Shown here: positions 17,453-26,342 of the stretch, piece by piece
Numbering within the stretch: the stretch's first letter is position 1
Layout: each line of letters begins with the position of its first letter
Notes under the pieces: generated by a model
Databases searched by the model: none
What the model saw: the letters and a program-made list of their open reading frames with translations, nothing else
What the model was told of the DNA's origin: nothing
DNA from: JALHMI01 sp964598535
GTDB taxonomy: Bacteria; Planctomycetota; Planctomycetia; Pirellulales; PALSA-1355
Direction of reading: 5' to 3'
NCBI GenBank assembly: GCA_964598535.1
Contig: CAZRCI010000001.1
Coordinates: forward strand, 179,637 to 243,636
Length of the DNA stretch: 64,000 nucleotides
Made by a program: the position numbers and the translations under genes

Positions 17453-17619
17453 CACCGAACGCAGACGCGGCTCCGCGAGAGGCCTTTGGTGGCCGCTACG
17501 GTTCGCCTCCGATGGTTTCTTCTGCCCATGATTTGCGCATTGCGCCCTTTTTCGTTATCATGGCGCGCTAACGGAGCGAACATTCCGAAGCGACCAGAAC
17601 TTGAAATGGAGTTCTGCCT

Positions 17620-19455
17620 GTGTCTGCCGTCAAAAACACGCTGCCCGCCGAGAATACGATCGTTCAGGGCGATTGCGTCGCCGGTCTCAACGCGTTGCCT
17701 GCCGGCTGCGTTGACCTGGTGTTTGCCGATCCGCCGTTCAACATCGGCTACTCATACGACGTCTACGACGACCGTAAAGAGCACGAGCACTATCTCGATT
17801 GGTCGCGGCAATGGATCGCGGCCGTACACCGCGCGCTCAAGGACGACGGCGCGTTCTGGCTGGCGATCGGCGACGAATACGCCGCGGAGCTCAAGCTCAC
17901 AAGCCAGGACAACGGCTTTCACTGTCGTAGTTGGGTCATCTGGTACTACACCTTCGGCGTCAACTGCAAGCAGAAGTTCACCCGCTCGCATGCGCACCTG
18001 TTCCACTTCGTGAAGAATCCGGAGCAATTCACGTTTCGGGCGGATTCGCCCGAGAATCGCATCCCCTCGGCCCGGCAGCTCGTGTATGGCGACAAACGGG
18101 CGAATAGCCGCGGCCGCCTGCCCGACGACACCTGGATCATTCGCCCGGCGGAGTTTGTCGGCCAGCTTGATGCCGCTGAGACCTGGACGCCCAGCGACGT
18201 GGCCCCGCCGGCCGACGGCGAGCAAACCTTTACCCTGCGGCCACAAGACCTGGGCAGTTGCTTTCAGCCGGCGGAAGACACCTGGTACTTTCCCCGCGTC
18301 GCCGGCACGTTCAAGGAGCGGGCCGGTTTCCACGGCTGCCAGATGCCCGAGCAATTGCTGGCCCGCATTATTCGGTTTTGCAGCCACGAGGACGAACTGG
18401 TCGTCGATCCGTTCTCGGGCAGCGCGAGCACCGTGGTCGTGGCCAAGAAGCTGGCGCGCCGGCATTTGGCTTTCGAGCTTTCGGAAGACTACGTGCGGCA
18501 TGGCCTGGCGCGGTTGGCGGCCACGCACGCCGGCGATCCGCTGGTGGGATCGGCCGAACCGTTGGCCTCGGCGCCGACGACGGCCAACGGCCGCCGCCTG
18601 GGCGAAAAGCGATCACCGAAAAAAGACGCCGCGCCCGTAAAGGCCGCGCCCTCGACGGGGCCTCGGCACGACACCGCGCAGCTCGAGCTCACGCTGCGCG
18701 GCGTCCTCGCGGCGTTTCGCGAGACGTATGAGGGGTTCTCCGCCGATCGGGTCGTGGCCGATCCCGACCTGGACGCCGCGTTTGCCGAGCGTTGCCGCTC
18801 GCTGGGGCTGGTCGGCGAACCGCGCACCTGGAATACGCTGCTCTTTCGCCTGCGCAAACAGGGCAAGCTCGCCGAATTGCCCACGCGCGAGCGTACGGGG
18901 TTGAGCTGGCAGGAGTGCGACGGCTACTTGTTTGCCAGTGAAATCGCTCTCGAAACGATGCTTGATGGCGACGAGGCCGACAGCCTGGATGAAATTCTCT
19001 GCGATCCGCAATTGGCCGCGCGGTTCGACGTGCTGGCGATGCAATATGCGCCTGGCCATAAACCGCTCCACTATCGTTTGGCCGCGCTCAAGCTGCGCAA
19101 GCAAGCCAAGCTCGCCCGCAGCCGCGGCGCCGTGCTGGTTGCGCCCTCGCGATTGGGGCGCGAAACGCCGATCGAAGATCTGGACGTCGGCAGGCTGCCG
19201 GCCGAAAGCGGCGTCTATCTGGTCACCGGCGGAAAAGTCCGGTTGTACGCCGGCGAAACGCTCAACCTTCGCGAACGGCTGGCTAGCCAGTTCGAAGCCG
19301 ACCGCCGCGCAGTCTGGAAGGGCCTTCCCGGTCCGCTGATGTTCCGCGCCTATCCAACGGGAGTTGCCGCGGCCGAGATGCTGGCCTGGCAGGCGTGCCT
19401 GGTGCGTAAGTATCGTCCCCAGTTGAACTACCGCGAGTTATTGGCCGGCGAGTAG
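17620..19455 (+). CDS. DNA methyltransferase fused to a GIY-YIG-like domain with a lost catalytic Glu
   Basis: 611 residues from a GTG start preceded by TGGAG. Residues 1-300 are a beta-class amino-methyltransferase: motif IV DPPFNIGY (residues 37-44), then late motif I DPFSGSASTVVVAKK (263-277), giving N6-adenine or N4-cytosine methylation. Residues about 350-500 are a helical region I do not recognise. Residues 520-607 match a GIY-YIG fold: GVYLVTGGKVRLYAGETLNL with Tyr533, Tyr543 and Arg553, and ACLVRKYRPQLNY. In UvrC-type enzymes the catalytic Glu lies 12 residues before the final Asn; here that residue is Gln591, so cleavage is probably lost. No separate restriction gene adjoins. It could be a solitary methylase using the extra domain for DNA binding. 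Confidence 0.85.
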   Translation: MSAVKNTLPAENTIVQGDCVAGLNALPAGCVDLVFADPPFNIGYSYDVYDDRKEHEHYLDWSRQWIAAVHRALKDDGAFWLAIGDEYAAELKLTSQDNGFHCRSWVIWYYTFGVNCKQKFTRSHAHLFHFVKNPEQFTFRADSPENRIPSARQLVYGDKRANSRGRLPDDTWIIRPAEFVGQLDAAETWTPSDVAPPADGEQTFTLRPQDLGSCFQPAEDTWYFPRVAGTFKERAGFHGCQMPEQLLARIIRFCSHEDELVVDPFSGSASTVVVAKKLARRHLAFELSEDYVRHGLARLAATHAGDPLVGSAEPLASAPTTANGRRLGEKRSPKKDAAPVKAAPSTGPRHDTAQLELTLRGVLAAFRETYEGFSADRVVADPDLDAAFAERCRSLGLVGEPRTWNTLLFRLRKQGKLAELPTRERTGLSWQECDGYLFASEIALETMLDGDEADSLDEILCDPQLAARFDVLAMQYAPGHKPLHYRLAALKLRKQAKLARSRGAVLVAPSRLGRETPIEDLDVGRLPAESGVYLVTGGKVRLYAGETLNLRERLASQFEADRRAVWKGLPGPLMFRAYPTGVAAAEMLAWQACLVRKYRPQLNYRELLAGE

Positions 19456-19824
19456 CCATTCGCGGCGACATCTTTTTTGCCCTCCACCCCCGATTTTCTT
19501 TTTGAGGGCTGGTCTCGCCGCACGTCTAATCAGTTGAGTCGTGCCCGTGGCGGATTCGGACGAGCGGACTAGCGGGCTACGGAAAAAGGTCGTCGTGGAC
19601 CTTTTTCCGCCTCGCGAAGTGCGCAGCGAAGCTCCGCACCGCTCGCAAAATAGCGCCCCCGCGTCGAACTTCCGAACTAACTTTACGCGCTCGGGGTTTC
19701 GCAGCACAATAGGCGCTGGAGTTGGGCTGCAAGGCGCCAAGCCGGGCGGAGCGCACCCTGGCCAGCCTCCCACGCCGTTCGTCATTCTTCATCGTCGTCC
19801 GTAGCCACACGTCGTAGCCGCCCC
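19456..19824. other. 369-bp intergenic region without a gene
   Basis: No open frame with coding character was found between the methyltransferase and the DUF502 gene. It holds a short low-GC patch just after the methyltransferase stop and a strong hairpin at 19580-19609. Its GC is lower than that of the neighbours in places (AACTAACTTTACGCGC near 19675). A promoter for the two following membrane-protein genes should lie here, but I cannot point to one. Confidence 0.5.
19580..19609. repeat. Perfect 12-bp hairpin
   Basis: CGGAAAAAGGTC (19580-19591) and GACCTTTTTCCG (19598-19609) form a perfect stem around the 6-base loop GTCGTG. It lies 125 bp after the methyltransferase stop. Because A and T runs are inside the stem, it is not a normal intrinsic terminator; it may be a small palindromic repeat or a transcript-stabilising structure. 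Confidence 0.6.
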
Positions 19825-20604
19825 ATGGGTCGCAAAAAAAACCGCAACCAACCACGTCCGCTAACAGAAGACTTCTTCGCCAGTCCGCCACCGGAGAAAC
19901 GCCGCGGTGTCGAAGCCGCGATCGCCAACATTCGCGGGCGAATCATCGCCGGTCTGCTGCTCGCGCTGCCGTTCTTCGTCACGTTTTGGATCGTTTACTG
20001 GCTGTACCAGACGCTCGACGACTATGTCATGTCGCCCATGGCCCGGCTTGTCGTCCGACTGGCCGAGGGAGGCGCCGTCGCCGTTCCCACCTGGTTCACG
20101 ACCTATGTCGCTCCGGTCGTCGGCCTGATCACCATCGGGCTGCTACTCTATTTTCTGGGGTTCTTTGCCCGCACCCGGTTGGCTAGGCTGGTGGATACCA
20201 TCCTGCTCAAAGTGCCAATCGTTACGCCGATCTACAGCGCCGTAAGCCGGATGTTTCAATCGCTGGGCGGTGGTGGTGAACTGTCCAAGTTCAAACGGGT
20301 GGTGCTCGTGTCCTTTCCGCATCCGGGCATGCGCTCGCCGGGGTTCGTCACCTCAAGCTGCCGAGACGAAGCGACGGGCAAGAAGATCCTCTGTGTATAC
20401 GTGCCCACGACGCCCATTCCGACCTCCGGTTACATGCTCCTGATTCCCGAGGACGAAGTGACCGAGCTCTGTTGGACGCTGGAGGAAACGGTACAGGCCG
20501 TGGTGTCGTTTGGTTTAACGGCGCCGCCGCAAGTGCAATACTATGTACTTCCCGCGGCGGCCCAGCCGGCAGCCGCCGACACAAAACGCGGCCCAAAGTC
20601 GTAA
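19825..20604 (+). CDS. DUF502-family membrane protein
   Basis: 259 residues. Two hydrophobic segments (RIIAGLLLALPFFVTFWIVY and VVGLITIGLLLYFLGFFA) are followed by the family core with KVPIVTPIYSAVSRMFQSL, VVLVSFPHPGMRSPGFVT and VYVPTTPIPTSGYMLLIP. This order and these motifs are characteristic of DUF502, an inner-membrane family of unknown role. The next gene starts 32 bp later on the same strand and is also a membrane protein, so the two probably form an operon. Confidence 0.85.
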   Translation: MGRKKNRNQPRPLTEDFFASPPPEKRRGVEAAIANIRGRIIAGLLLALPFFVTFWIVYWLYQTLDDYVMSPMARLVVRLAEGGAVAVPTWFTTYVAPVVGLITIGLLLYFLGFFARTRLARLVDTILLKVPIVTPIYSAVSRMFQSLGGGGELSKFKRVVLVSFPHPGMRSPGFVTSSCRDEATGKKILCVYVPTTPIPTSGYMLLIPEDEVTELCWTLEETVQAVVSFGLTAPPQVQYYVLPAAAQPAAADTKRGPKS

Positions 20605-20636
20605 CACGCCTCGTTCCCACAAAAGGCGGATCAAGC

Positions 20637-21428
20637 ATGGCGAACCCTGACGCGGGCGAGATCGAATCCGCTCCAGCGGCCTCTTCCGCCGCAAGTCACA
20701 AGACGAGCTTCATCGTCCTTTGGCTGCTTTGGGCTGCGGCCCTGGCCGGCGCCATGATCTCGGGCAACGTGCTCGAACGCCACGGCGCGCCGCTCCCCAC
20801 CGCGCTACGAATGGCGTCCTCCCTCGTGCTTGTGGCCACGGGCTGGTGGGCTTGGAGGCTGTTGCGCGGCGCTACTGCCGGTCGCTTCGCGTTTTGGATC
20901 GCGCTGGGCATGACGCTCGGCGCGCTCGGCGACTTCTTCATGGCCGGGCTGCTGTCATTCATCCCCATTCGACCGACGCAACTCGGCGGCATCGCCTCGT
21001 TCGGCCTGGGACACATCGCCTACATTGCCGGTTGCGTATGGCTCGCTCGCAGGGCGGGGCTGACCGCCCGGGCGCCGCTGGCCATCGGCATTCTGGGGTG
21101 GCAGATTTTTGCCCTGATTGGCTGGTACTACGTGGCGTATCTCGGCGAAGACAACCGCGAGCTGCTCGGGCCCGCGCTCGTCTATACGATGTTGCTGGCC
21201 GGCACCGCGGGCATCACTTCCGGCCTCGCGTTGCAACGAGCGCCGCTCTTTCCTCTGGCGCTCGGCGGAGCGCTGTTTCTCATCAGCGATCTGATCCTTG
21301 CCTTTGGCATGTTTGGCCAAGCGGTTCGCCACGGCGCCGAAGCCGTGTGGCTCACCTACAGCCCTGGCCAGATGCTGATCGTGTTCTCGATCCTCTCGGT
21401 CGCGGCCATGCTCCGAGCCCGCGGGTAG
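20637..21428 (+). CDS. YhhN-family membrane protein (lysoplasmalogenase-like)
   Basis: 263 residues from the ATG at 20637; the in-frame extension upstream overlaps the DUF502 gene and is not membrane-like. About eight hydrophobic helices are visible. Conserved acid motifs of the family are present: LGMTLGALGDFFMAG with an Asp in the membrane, SFGLGHIAYIAG, and FLISDLILAFGMF. In animals TMEM86 of this family cleaves the vinyl ether of lysoplasmalogen; the substrate of bacterial YhhN proteins is mostly unknown. It follows the DUF502 gene and ends convergent to the J-domain gene. Confidence 0.78.
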   Translation: MANPDAGEIESAPAASSAASHKTSFIVLWLLWAAALAGAMISGNVLERHGAPLPTALRMASSLVLVATGWWAWRLLRGATAGRFAFWIALGMTLGALGDFFMAGLLSFIPIRPTQLGGIASFGLGHIAYIAGCVWLARRAGLTARAPLAIGILGWQIFALIGWYYVAYLGEDNRELLGPALVYTMLLAGTAGITSGLALQRAPLFPLALGGALFLISDLILAFGMFGQAVRHGAEAVWLTYSPGQMLIVFSILSVAAMLRARG

Positions 21429-21501
21429 TCGGCCCAGCGGGCGAAACTCGCCGGTTGGCTCGAGAGGACACGCACCCCGCGGGGGGATCTTCACCGGGCT
21501 T

Positions 21502-21894
21502 TCAATGCAGCGGGGCCTGCTCGCGCATGCGTTCTTGATCCGAGACGATCTGCAACGCTTCTTCAAAATGCCCTTGCAGTACCAGAAACCGTCGCTGGTC
21601 TCCGCCGTGGTCGGGGTGCAATTGCTTCACCTTCTCGCGGTATGCCCGCTTCACGTCCTCCTCGGTGCAGGGCATTTGCAGGCCGAGCGCCGCGATCGAA
21701 CGCGGTGTGTATTGCCGGGCCCACGCGGGAAAGCCCGCCACGGCCTGCGCCGCCACGACCAGGCCTCGCCGGAGCGAGCGCAGGTAGGCTCGGATATCGA
21801 GCACCATGAACACGTAACCCGCTAGCGGCACGAGGATGATGAGCGCCAGGAATAGCGCCGTGATCGCAAAGTCGAGCGGATCGAGAGATAGCAT
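21502..21894 (-). CDS. Membrane-anchored J-domain protein
   Basis: 130 residues. An N-terminal transmembrane helix (FAITALFLALIILVPLAGYV) is followed by a basic linker and a J-domain at the C-terminus: AALGLQMPCTEEDVKRAYRE, then KVKQLHPDHGGD with the HPD motif required to stimulate Hsp70, and a final helix. It would recruit an Hsp70 to the membrane. Two non-canonical Hsp70 genes lie 15 kb away in this window, one itself membrane-bound, but a link is only a guess. It is 137 bp downstream of lptB on the same strand. Confidence 0.85.
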   Translation of the reverse strand: MLSLDPLDFAITALFLALIILVPLAGYVFMVLDIRAYLRSLRRGLVVAAQAVAGFPAWARQYTPRSIAALGLQMPCTEEDVKRAYREKVKQLHPDHGGDQRRFLVLQGHFEEALQIVSDQERMREQAPLH

Positions 21895-22031
21895 CGAAAA
21901 ACCAGGTTGCCACGAACCAGTCGGGTCCGCCGCCGCGCGGCAAACGTGGTTGTCATCTTACGAACGGGCGGCGGCCGATTCCAGAGCGCGAGCGGCGATC
22001 CGGCGCCCTGGCCAATCATGGACCACGCCGG

Positions 22032-22754
22032 TCAAATTTCCATCCCTTCGCCGAAGTAATATTTGCGGGCTTCGGGATTGGCCAGCACTTCGTCGGGCTG
22101 ACCGTGGCAGAGCACTTTGCCCGCCCGGATCACATAGCTGCGATCGGTGATTTGCAGCGTTTCGCGCACCTGGTGATCGGTGATCAGGATCGAGATGCCC
22201 CGCTCGCGCAGATCGCGAATGATCTTCTGGATGCTGTTGATCGTGACCGGGTCGATGCCCGTGAACGGTTCGTCGAGCAGGATGATCTTCGGATTGGAGA
22301 CCAGGCAGCGTGCGATCTCCAGACGCCGGCGTTCACCGCCGGAGAGCGAATCGGCGCGGCTCTTTTTCAAGCGGGTGATGTCGAATTGTTCGAGCAACTC
22401 GGCACAGCGGTTTTTGCGTTTCGCGCGGTCAAGCCCCAGCATTTCCATCACGCCGAGCAGGTTGTTCTCGACGGTCAGCTTGCGAAAGACGGACGACTCT
22501 TGTGCCAGGTAGCCCATGCCCTGTTGGGCGCGTTGATACATCGGCAACGTGGTCACATCGTGGCCATTGAGCGTCACGCGCCCGGCGTCGGGCTCGACCA
22601 GACCGCAGGTCATGCGAAAGCTGGTGGTCTTGCCGGCGCCGTTCGGGCCGAGCAGCCCGACGATCTCGCCGGCATCGACTTGAAAGTTCACGCCATCCAC
22701 CACCCGGCGGCGGCCGTAGGTCTTTACCAGTCCCGCGGCCTGCAGAATTATCAT
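22032..22754 (-). CDS. lptB: LPS export ABC transporter ATPase LptB
   Basis: 240 residues, normal for LptB. Walker A GPNGAGKTTSFRM, Q-loop YLAQESSVFRKLTVENNL, signature LSGGERRRLEIARCL and Walker B IILLDEPFTGIDPV are intact, followed by ILITDHQVRETLQITDRSYV, which is typical of LptB and not of amino-acid ABC ATPases. It powers transport of lipopolysaccharide from the inner membrane with LptFG. The start at 22754 fits the family; an ATG seven codons earlier is also in frame. It follows the signal peptidase cluster by 71 bp. Confidence 0.9.
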   Translation of the reverse strand: MIILQAAGLVKTYGRRRVVDGVNFQVDAGEIVGLLGPNGAGKTTSFRMTCGLVEPDAGRVTLNGHDVTTLPMYQRAQQGMGYLAQESSVFRKLTVENNLLGVMEMLGLDRAKRKNRCAELLEQFDITRLKKSRADSLSGGERRRLEIARCLVSNPKIILLDEPFTGIDPVTINSIQKIIRDLRERGISILITDHQVRETLQITDRSYVIRAGKVLCHGQPDEVLANPEARKYYFGEGMEI

Positions 22755-22825
22755 GCGTTGGGTCCTCCTGACCACGACGTGCTAGCGGTGCGAGCAACCA
22801 GTCCGGGCCGCGCCGCCGCATTCTT

Positions 22826-24562
22826 TTAGCGGATTAGCCCCATTTCGGGCAAGTTCGGGATGATGCCCAGGCCGATGTTTGTGCCCGGCACGAACACCCG
22901 GAGCGGGTGGGGCCAGTAGACGCACAACGCCTTTCCGACCAGCAAATCGCGATGCACGAAGTGCTCTTCCCAAAGCCGGGCGTCGGCGCTCGCCGGGCTG
23001 TTGTCTCCCAGCACGAAGAACTGATCGGGCCCGAGCTCGAACGATTCCACCTGCCGGGTGTCAAACACGTTGCGCCCGCCGCGCTCCCACTTTTGGGGCG
23101 AAGCCAGAAAGTCGGCCAATTGCCGGCGGTTGAGGCCCATGATGAACGAGCGGTTGGGAAAATCGCTGATCGGGCCCCGCCCCGAGTTGCGGTCGGCAAT
23201 GTAGTAAATGTCACGCAGCACGCGCAAATGGCTCGCTTCCAAGGCCGCCCCGCGCGAGCCGATGCCCACCGGCGCCAGGTCGCCAGGATCGTCGGGCGTC
23301 GAGAGCGGCCGATCGTTTCCCAGATCTTCGTAGACCGTCGGCGCGTCGAACGCGACCACCTTGCCGTCGATCCAGAGCGTCAGCTCGCGGTCGGCGTTCG
23401 CAAACGCGATGTTGTAGGTTCCGGGGCCGCGCAGCGCCGTGGTGGCCGTGGGCGCAAAGCGAGCCACCCCGTCGATCGAGAGCGTGGCCTTTCCCGTCGC
23501 CACGTCAATCTGACAGCCGAAGTGGCGACCGCCTTTGACCAGGTCGAACAGCACCAGGCCCTGGCCGTTCTGGATGTCCACCTCGCACTCGAGCAGCAGA
23601 TCGCCGACCCAATGATAGCCCAGGGCGAACGGCTGCGGCTGACCCTCGTGCCGCAGGATATCGGTGTTGAACGAGTAAAAATCGGTGATCAACTGCGGGC
23701 GCGGCTGGAACTGCGGAGGCCACTGCTCGTGATACCAGTTTTCTTCCGACGGCACGGTGTGCTCGTAACGAATCCAGGCGTCGCCGGGCTGCTGGCCGTC
23801 GATGCTGTAGGTGCGCGTGTCGGCCGAGACACGCCAATGGTTCTGTGCGTCGAGGCCCCACTCCTGCCAGCGCGTGGGCCAATTGCGGTCCAAGAGCGCC
23901 TGGCTGACATAGTCGTTGTCGTGAACCACCTGGGCCATCGCCCGCAGCTTGTCGGCCGGTTTGCGCACGATCTCAAATTGCTGCTCGCCCGCGCTCTTCA
24001 CGTACAAGTCGCCGTGACGGATCTGCACGGTCTCGTTCGGCAGACCCACGAGCCGTTTGATGAAGTAGGTCTCGGCTTCTTTCGGAAAGCGAAAGACGAT
24101 CACGTCGAAACGCCGCGGATCGCTGAACTGGTAGGGAATCTTGCTGACCCAGATGCGGTCGCCGCTATAGCTGGGGTTGGGCGTCCCTTCGCTCGTCGGA
24201 TCGAGCGACTCGGTGGGCATCGTGTACCGACACAGCGGGCAGGTGCAGGCCACGACTTGCCGCGCGGGGTCGCGATGCTCGTAGCCTTTGTCGTCCGTCT
24301 CGTCGCTCCCGCTGGCCGTGTACGGATAGCCGCACTGCGGGCAGACGATGTCCTTGTGGCGGCCCATCAGCGTGGGCGCCATCGACCCCGTGGGAATGAC
24401 GAACGCCTCGGCCTCGAACGTCTTGAACAGAAACGCCAGCGCCAGGGCAATCGCAATCGACTCGACCGTCTCGCGCATTCCGCGCGAGACGCCATTCGGC
24501 TTCTTCGACCGCGCAGGACGCGTTTCGCTCGTTTCCGCGGTGGTGACAGGTGTGCTTGCCAT
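22826..24562 (-). CDS. Signal peptidase I paralogue 1 with zinc-ribbon and beta-sandwich inserts
   Basis: 578 residues. One N-terminal membrane helix (IAIALALAFLFKTFEAEAF) leads into box B FVIPTGSMAPTLMG with nucleophile Ser60. General base Lys169 lies in YFIKRLVGLPNE, and box E FVLGDNSPASADARLWEEH is near the end. Two inserts are unusual. Cys74/77 and Cys106-111 (CPQCGYPY, CTCPLC) form a probable zinc ribbon. About 200 residues before box E form a concanavalin-like beta-sandwich (GLVLFDLVKGGRHFGCQIDV, ELTLWIDGKVVAFD). E. coli LepB is 324 residues. It removes signal peptides at the outer face of the membrane. It is the last of three tandem copies after lepA. Confidence 0.88.
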   Translation of the reverse strand: MASTPVTTAETSETRPARSKKPNGVSRGMRETVESIAIALALAFLFKTFEAEAFVIPTGSMAPTLMGRHKDIVCPQCGYPYTASGSDETDDKGYEHRDPARQVVACTCPLCRYTMPTESLDPTSEGTPNPSYSGDRIWVSKIPYQFSDPRRFDVIVFRFPKEAETYFIKRLVGLPNETVQIRHGDLYVKSAGEQQFEIVRKPADKLRAMAQVVHDNDYVSQALLDRNWPTRWQEWGLDAQNHWRVSADTRTYSIDGQQPGDAWIRYEHTVPSEENWYHEQWPPQFQPRPQLITDFYSFNTDILRHEGQPQPFALGYHWVGDLLLECEVDIQNGQGLVLFDLVKGGRHFGCQIDVATGKATLSIDGVARFAPTATTALRGPGTYNIAFANADRELTLWIDGKVVAFDAPTVYEDLGNDRPLSTPDDPGDLAPVGIGSRGAALEASHLRVLRDIYYIADRNSGRGPISDFPNRSFIMGLNRRQLADFLASPQKWERGGRNVFDTRQVESFELGPDQFFVLGDNSPASADARLWEEHFVHRDLLVGKALCVYWPHPLRVFVPGTNIGLGIIPNLPEMGLIR

Positions 24563-24578
24563 CTCGGTTTACTCGATG

Positions 24579-26333
24579 TTACCGAATCAGGCCCATCCGG
24601 GCGAAATTCGGAAAGAACGGAAACGGAATGCCCGTGCCCGGGATTTGGTGAAACGAATGGGGCCAGAAGATCAACAGCGCCTGGCCCACGAGTAGCTCGC
24701 GCGCCACGTACCGCTCACCTTCCCACAGGCGGGCGTCGCTGCTCGCCGGGCTGTTGTCGCCCAACATGAAGAATTGATCCGCCGCCAGAGGGAAGTCGAC
24801 CGATCGCCGCAACGTGAACGGGCTCCGGCGGCCGTCCGGCGACCATTGCGCCGGATTCGACCAGAATTCGTACAGCTCGGCGTAGTTCATCGCTGGCGGA
24901 GTGCCCGCGTAGTTGTAGTCGGCCAGCGGGCCGTGCATCGAGTCCGAGGCGACATAATACAGGTCGCGCCACAATTTGATCTGCCGCACGGCGAGTCCGG
25001 CGCCGCGCGAACCGATGCCCGCCGGCGCAAGATCGAGCGGATCGGCCGGCGTGCTGCGCGGAATGTCGGCCGCCAGGTTCGGATAGCTGACGGCCGATTG
25101 CTGGTCGAAGTTCAGCACGCTGCCGTCGATCCACAACCGGAGCTGCCCGTCGATGTTGGCGAAGATCACGTGATGCTCGTCCGCGCCGCGAATGTCGGCG
25201 GTCGTCTTGGCGAGCGGCGTTTGATCGTCGACCGAGAGCGTCACGTCCCCCGATTCGAAGTCGAGTGTCGCCCGGAAGTGGTGGCCGCCTTTGACCAGAT
25301 CGAGCACCGCCGCGCCTTTGCCGTCCGTCGACTCGACGAGCGCTTCGAGCATCAGGTCGCCGACCCAGTGCATGCCGAGCATTCGCGGGTCGTCCATGCG
25401 CGTGTTGCGGTCGACGCTCGTGTTATAGGCCACGAAGTCGGTGATCAAGAGCGGCTTCACGTCGCGCGTGGTCTGGCCGCTGTCGATCGCGCGCCAATCG
25501 TCGATCGATGGGACGAAGTGCTGGTAGCGCAGCCACTTCTCCTGGCCGCCCCCGTCAATCGAAAACGATCGTCCGCCGTCCGTGCTCTTCCAGCCGCTTT
25601 CGTCGGCCGGCAGTTGTTGCCAGCGGAGCGGCCATCCCGCGCGCGTCAGCACGTCCGACACGTAGTCGTTGTCGTACACGATCTGCGACATCGCCCGCTG
25701 TTCGAGCGGGCCGCGCTGCGGGCGTAGGAACTCGTTTTCGCCCGGGGCACGCACCAGCAGATCGCCGTGCTGGATGCGAATAGTTTCGCCCGGCAGTCCT
25801 ACGCAGCGTTTGATGAAGTTGGTTTGTGCCTCGCTGGGATTCTTGAACACGATCACGTTCCAGCGCTCGGGATCGGCGAAGTCATAAGCGAACTTGCTGA
25901 CCAGAATCCGATCGCCGCCGTAGGTCCGATGACCGCTGCCAGGCCCGACGTTGGCAAAGTGCCGGCACATCGGGCAGCAGGCTTTCTCCACCGGCGAGAC
26001 GGGGCGCGTGCGTCCCATCTGCTGGGCCATCTGCTCGTCTTCGCCGCTCGCGCCGGCCGCGTATTGAAAGCCGCATACCGGGCAGGCGATGTCCTTGTGC
26101 GCGCCCATCAGCGTGGGCGCCATCGAGCCGGTGGGAATGACGAACGCCTCGGCCTCGAACGTGCGGAACAGAAACGCCAAAATGAACGCCACCACCACCG
26201 ATTCGATCGGCTCGCGCAGGCCGCGCTCCGTGAGCCACGCGGGGAGCGCCCCCTGGTCCGCCGGGCGCGTTCCCTTGTCGCCAGGGGGCGACTTTGCCGA
26301 GACGGTCGATTTGGCCGTTTTCTTTTTGCTCAT
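24579..26333 (-). CDS. Signal peptidase I paralogue 2 with zinc-ribbon and beta-sandwich inserts
   Basis: 584 residues with the same architecture as its neighbour: membrane helix (VVVAFILAFLFRTFEAEAF), Ser70 in VIPTGSMAPTLMG, Lys175 in NFIKRCVGLPGE, and box E FMLGDNSPASSDARLWEGE. The probable zinc ligands are Cys84/87 (CPVCGFQY) and Cys119/120/123 (CCPMCRHF). The inserted beta-sandwich (AAVLDLVKGGHHFRATLDFE, QLRLWIDGSVLNFD) aligns with paralogue 1. Box regions are nearly identical between the two, while linkers differ, pointing to an old duplication. The gene starts 9 bp after the stop of paralogue 3 and ends 16 bp before the start of paralogue 1. Confidence 0.88.
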   Translation of the reverse strand: MSKKKTAKSTVSAKSPPGDKGTRPADQGALPAWLTERGLREPIESVVVAFILAFLFRTFEAEAFVIPTGSMAPTLMGAHKDIACPVCGFQYAAGASGEDEQMAQQMGRTRPVSPVEKACCPMCRHFANVGPGSGHRTYGGDRILVSKFAYDFADPERWNVIVFKNPSEAQTNFIKRCVGLPGETIRIQHGDLLVRAPGENEFLRPQRGPLEQRAMSQIVYDNDYVSDVLTRAGWPLRWQQLPADESGWKSTDGGRSFSIDGGGQEKWLRYQHFVPSIDDWRAIDSGQTTRDVKPLLITDFVAYNTSVDRNTRMDDPRMLGMHWVGDLMLEALVESTDGKGAAVLDLVKGGHHFRATLDFESGDVTLSVDDQTPLAKTTADIRGADEHHVIFANIDGQLRLWIDGSVLNFDQQSAVSYPNLAADIPRSTPADPLDLAPAGIGSRGAGLAVRQIKLWRDLYYVASDSMHGPLADYNYAGTPPAMNYAELYEFWSNPAQWSPDGRRSPFTLRRSVDFPLAADQFFMLGDNSPASSDARLWEGERYVARELLVGQALLIFWPHSFHQIPGTGIPFPFFPNFARMGLIR

Positions 26334-26342
26334 GCGATCTCC

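Noticed and set aside
20472..20636. A 55-codon upstream extension of the YhhN gene
   Set aside because: It overlaps the end of the DUF502 gene and its residues do not fit the family; the ATG at 20637 gives a normal length.
22907..24769. A 620-codon open frame opposite signal peptidase 1
   Set aside because: Antisense shadow in high-GC DNA; no signal, motif or ribosome site.
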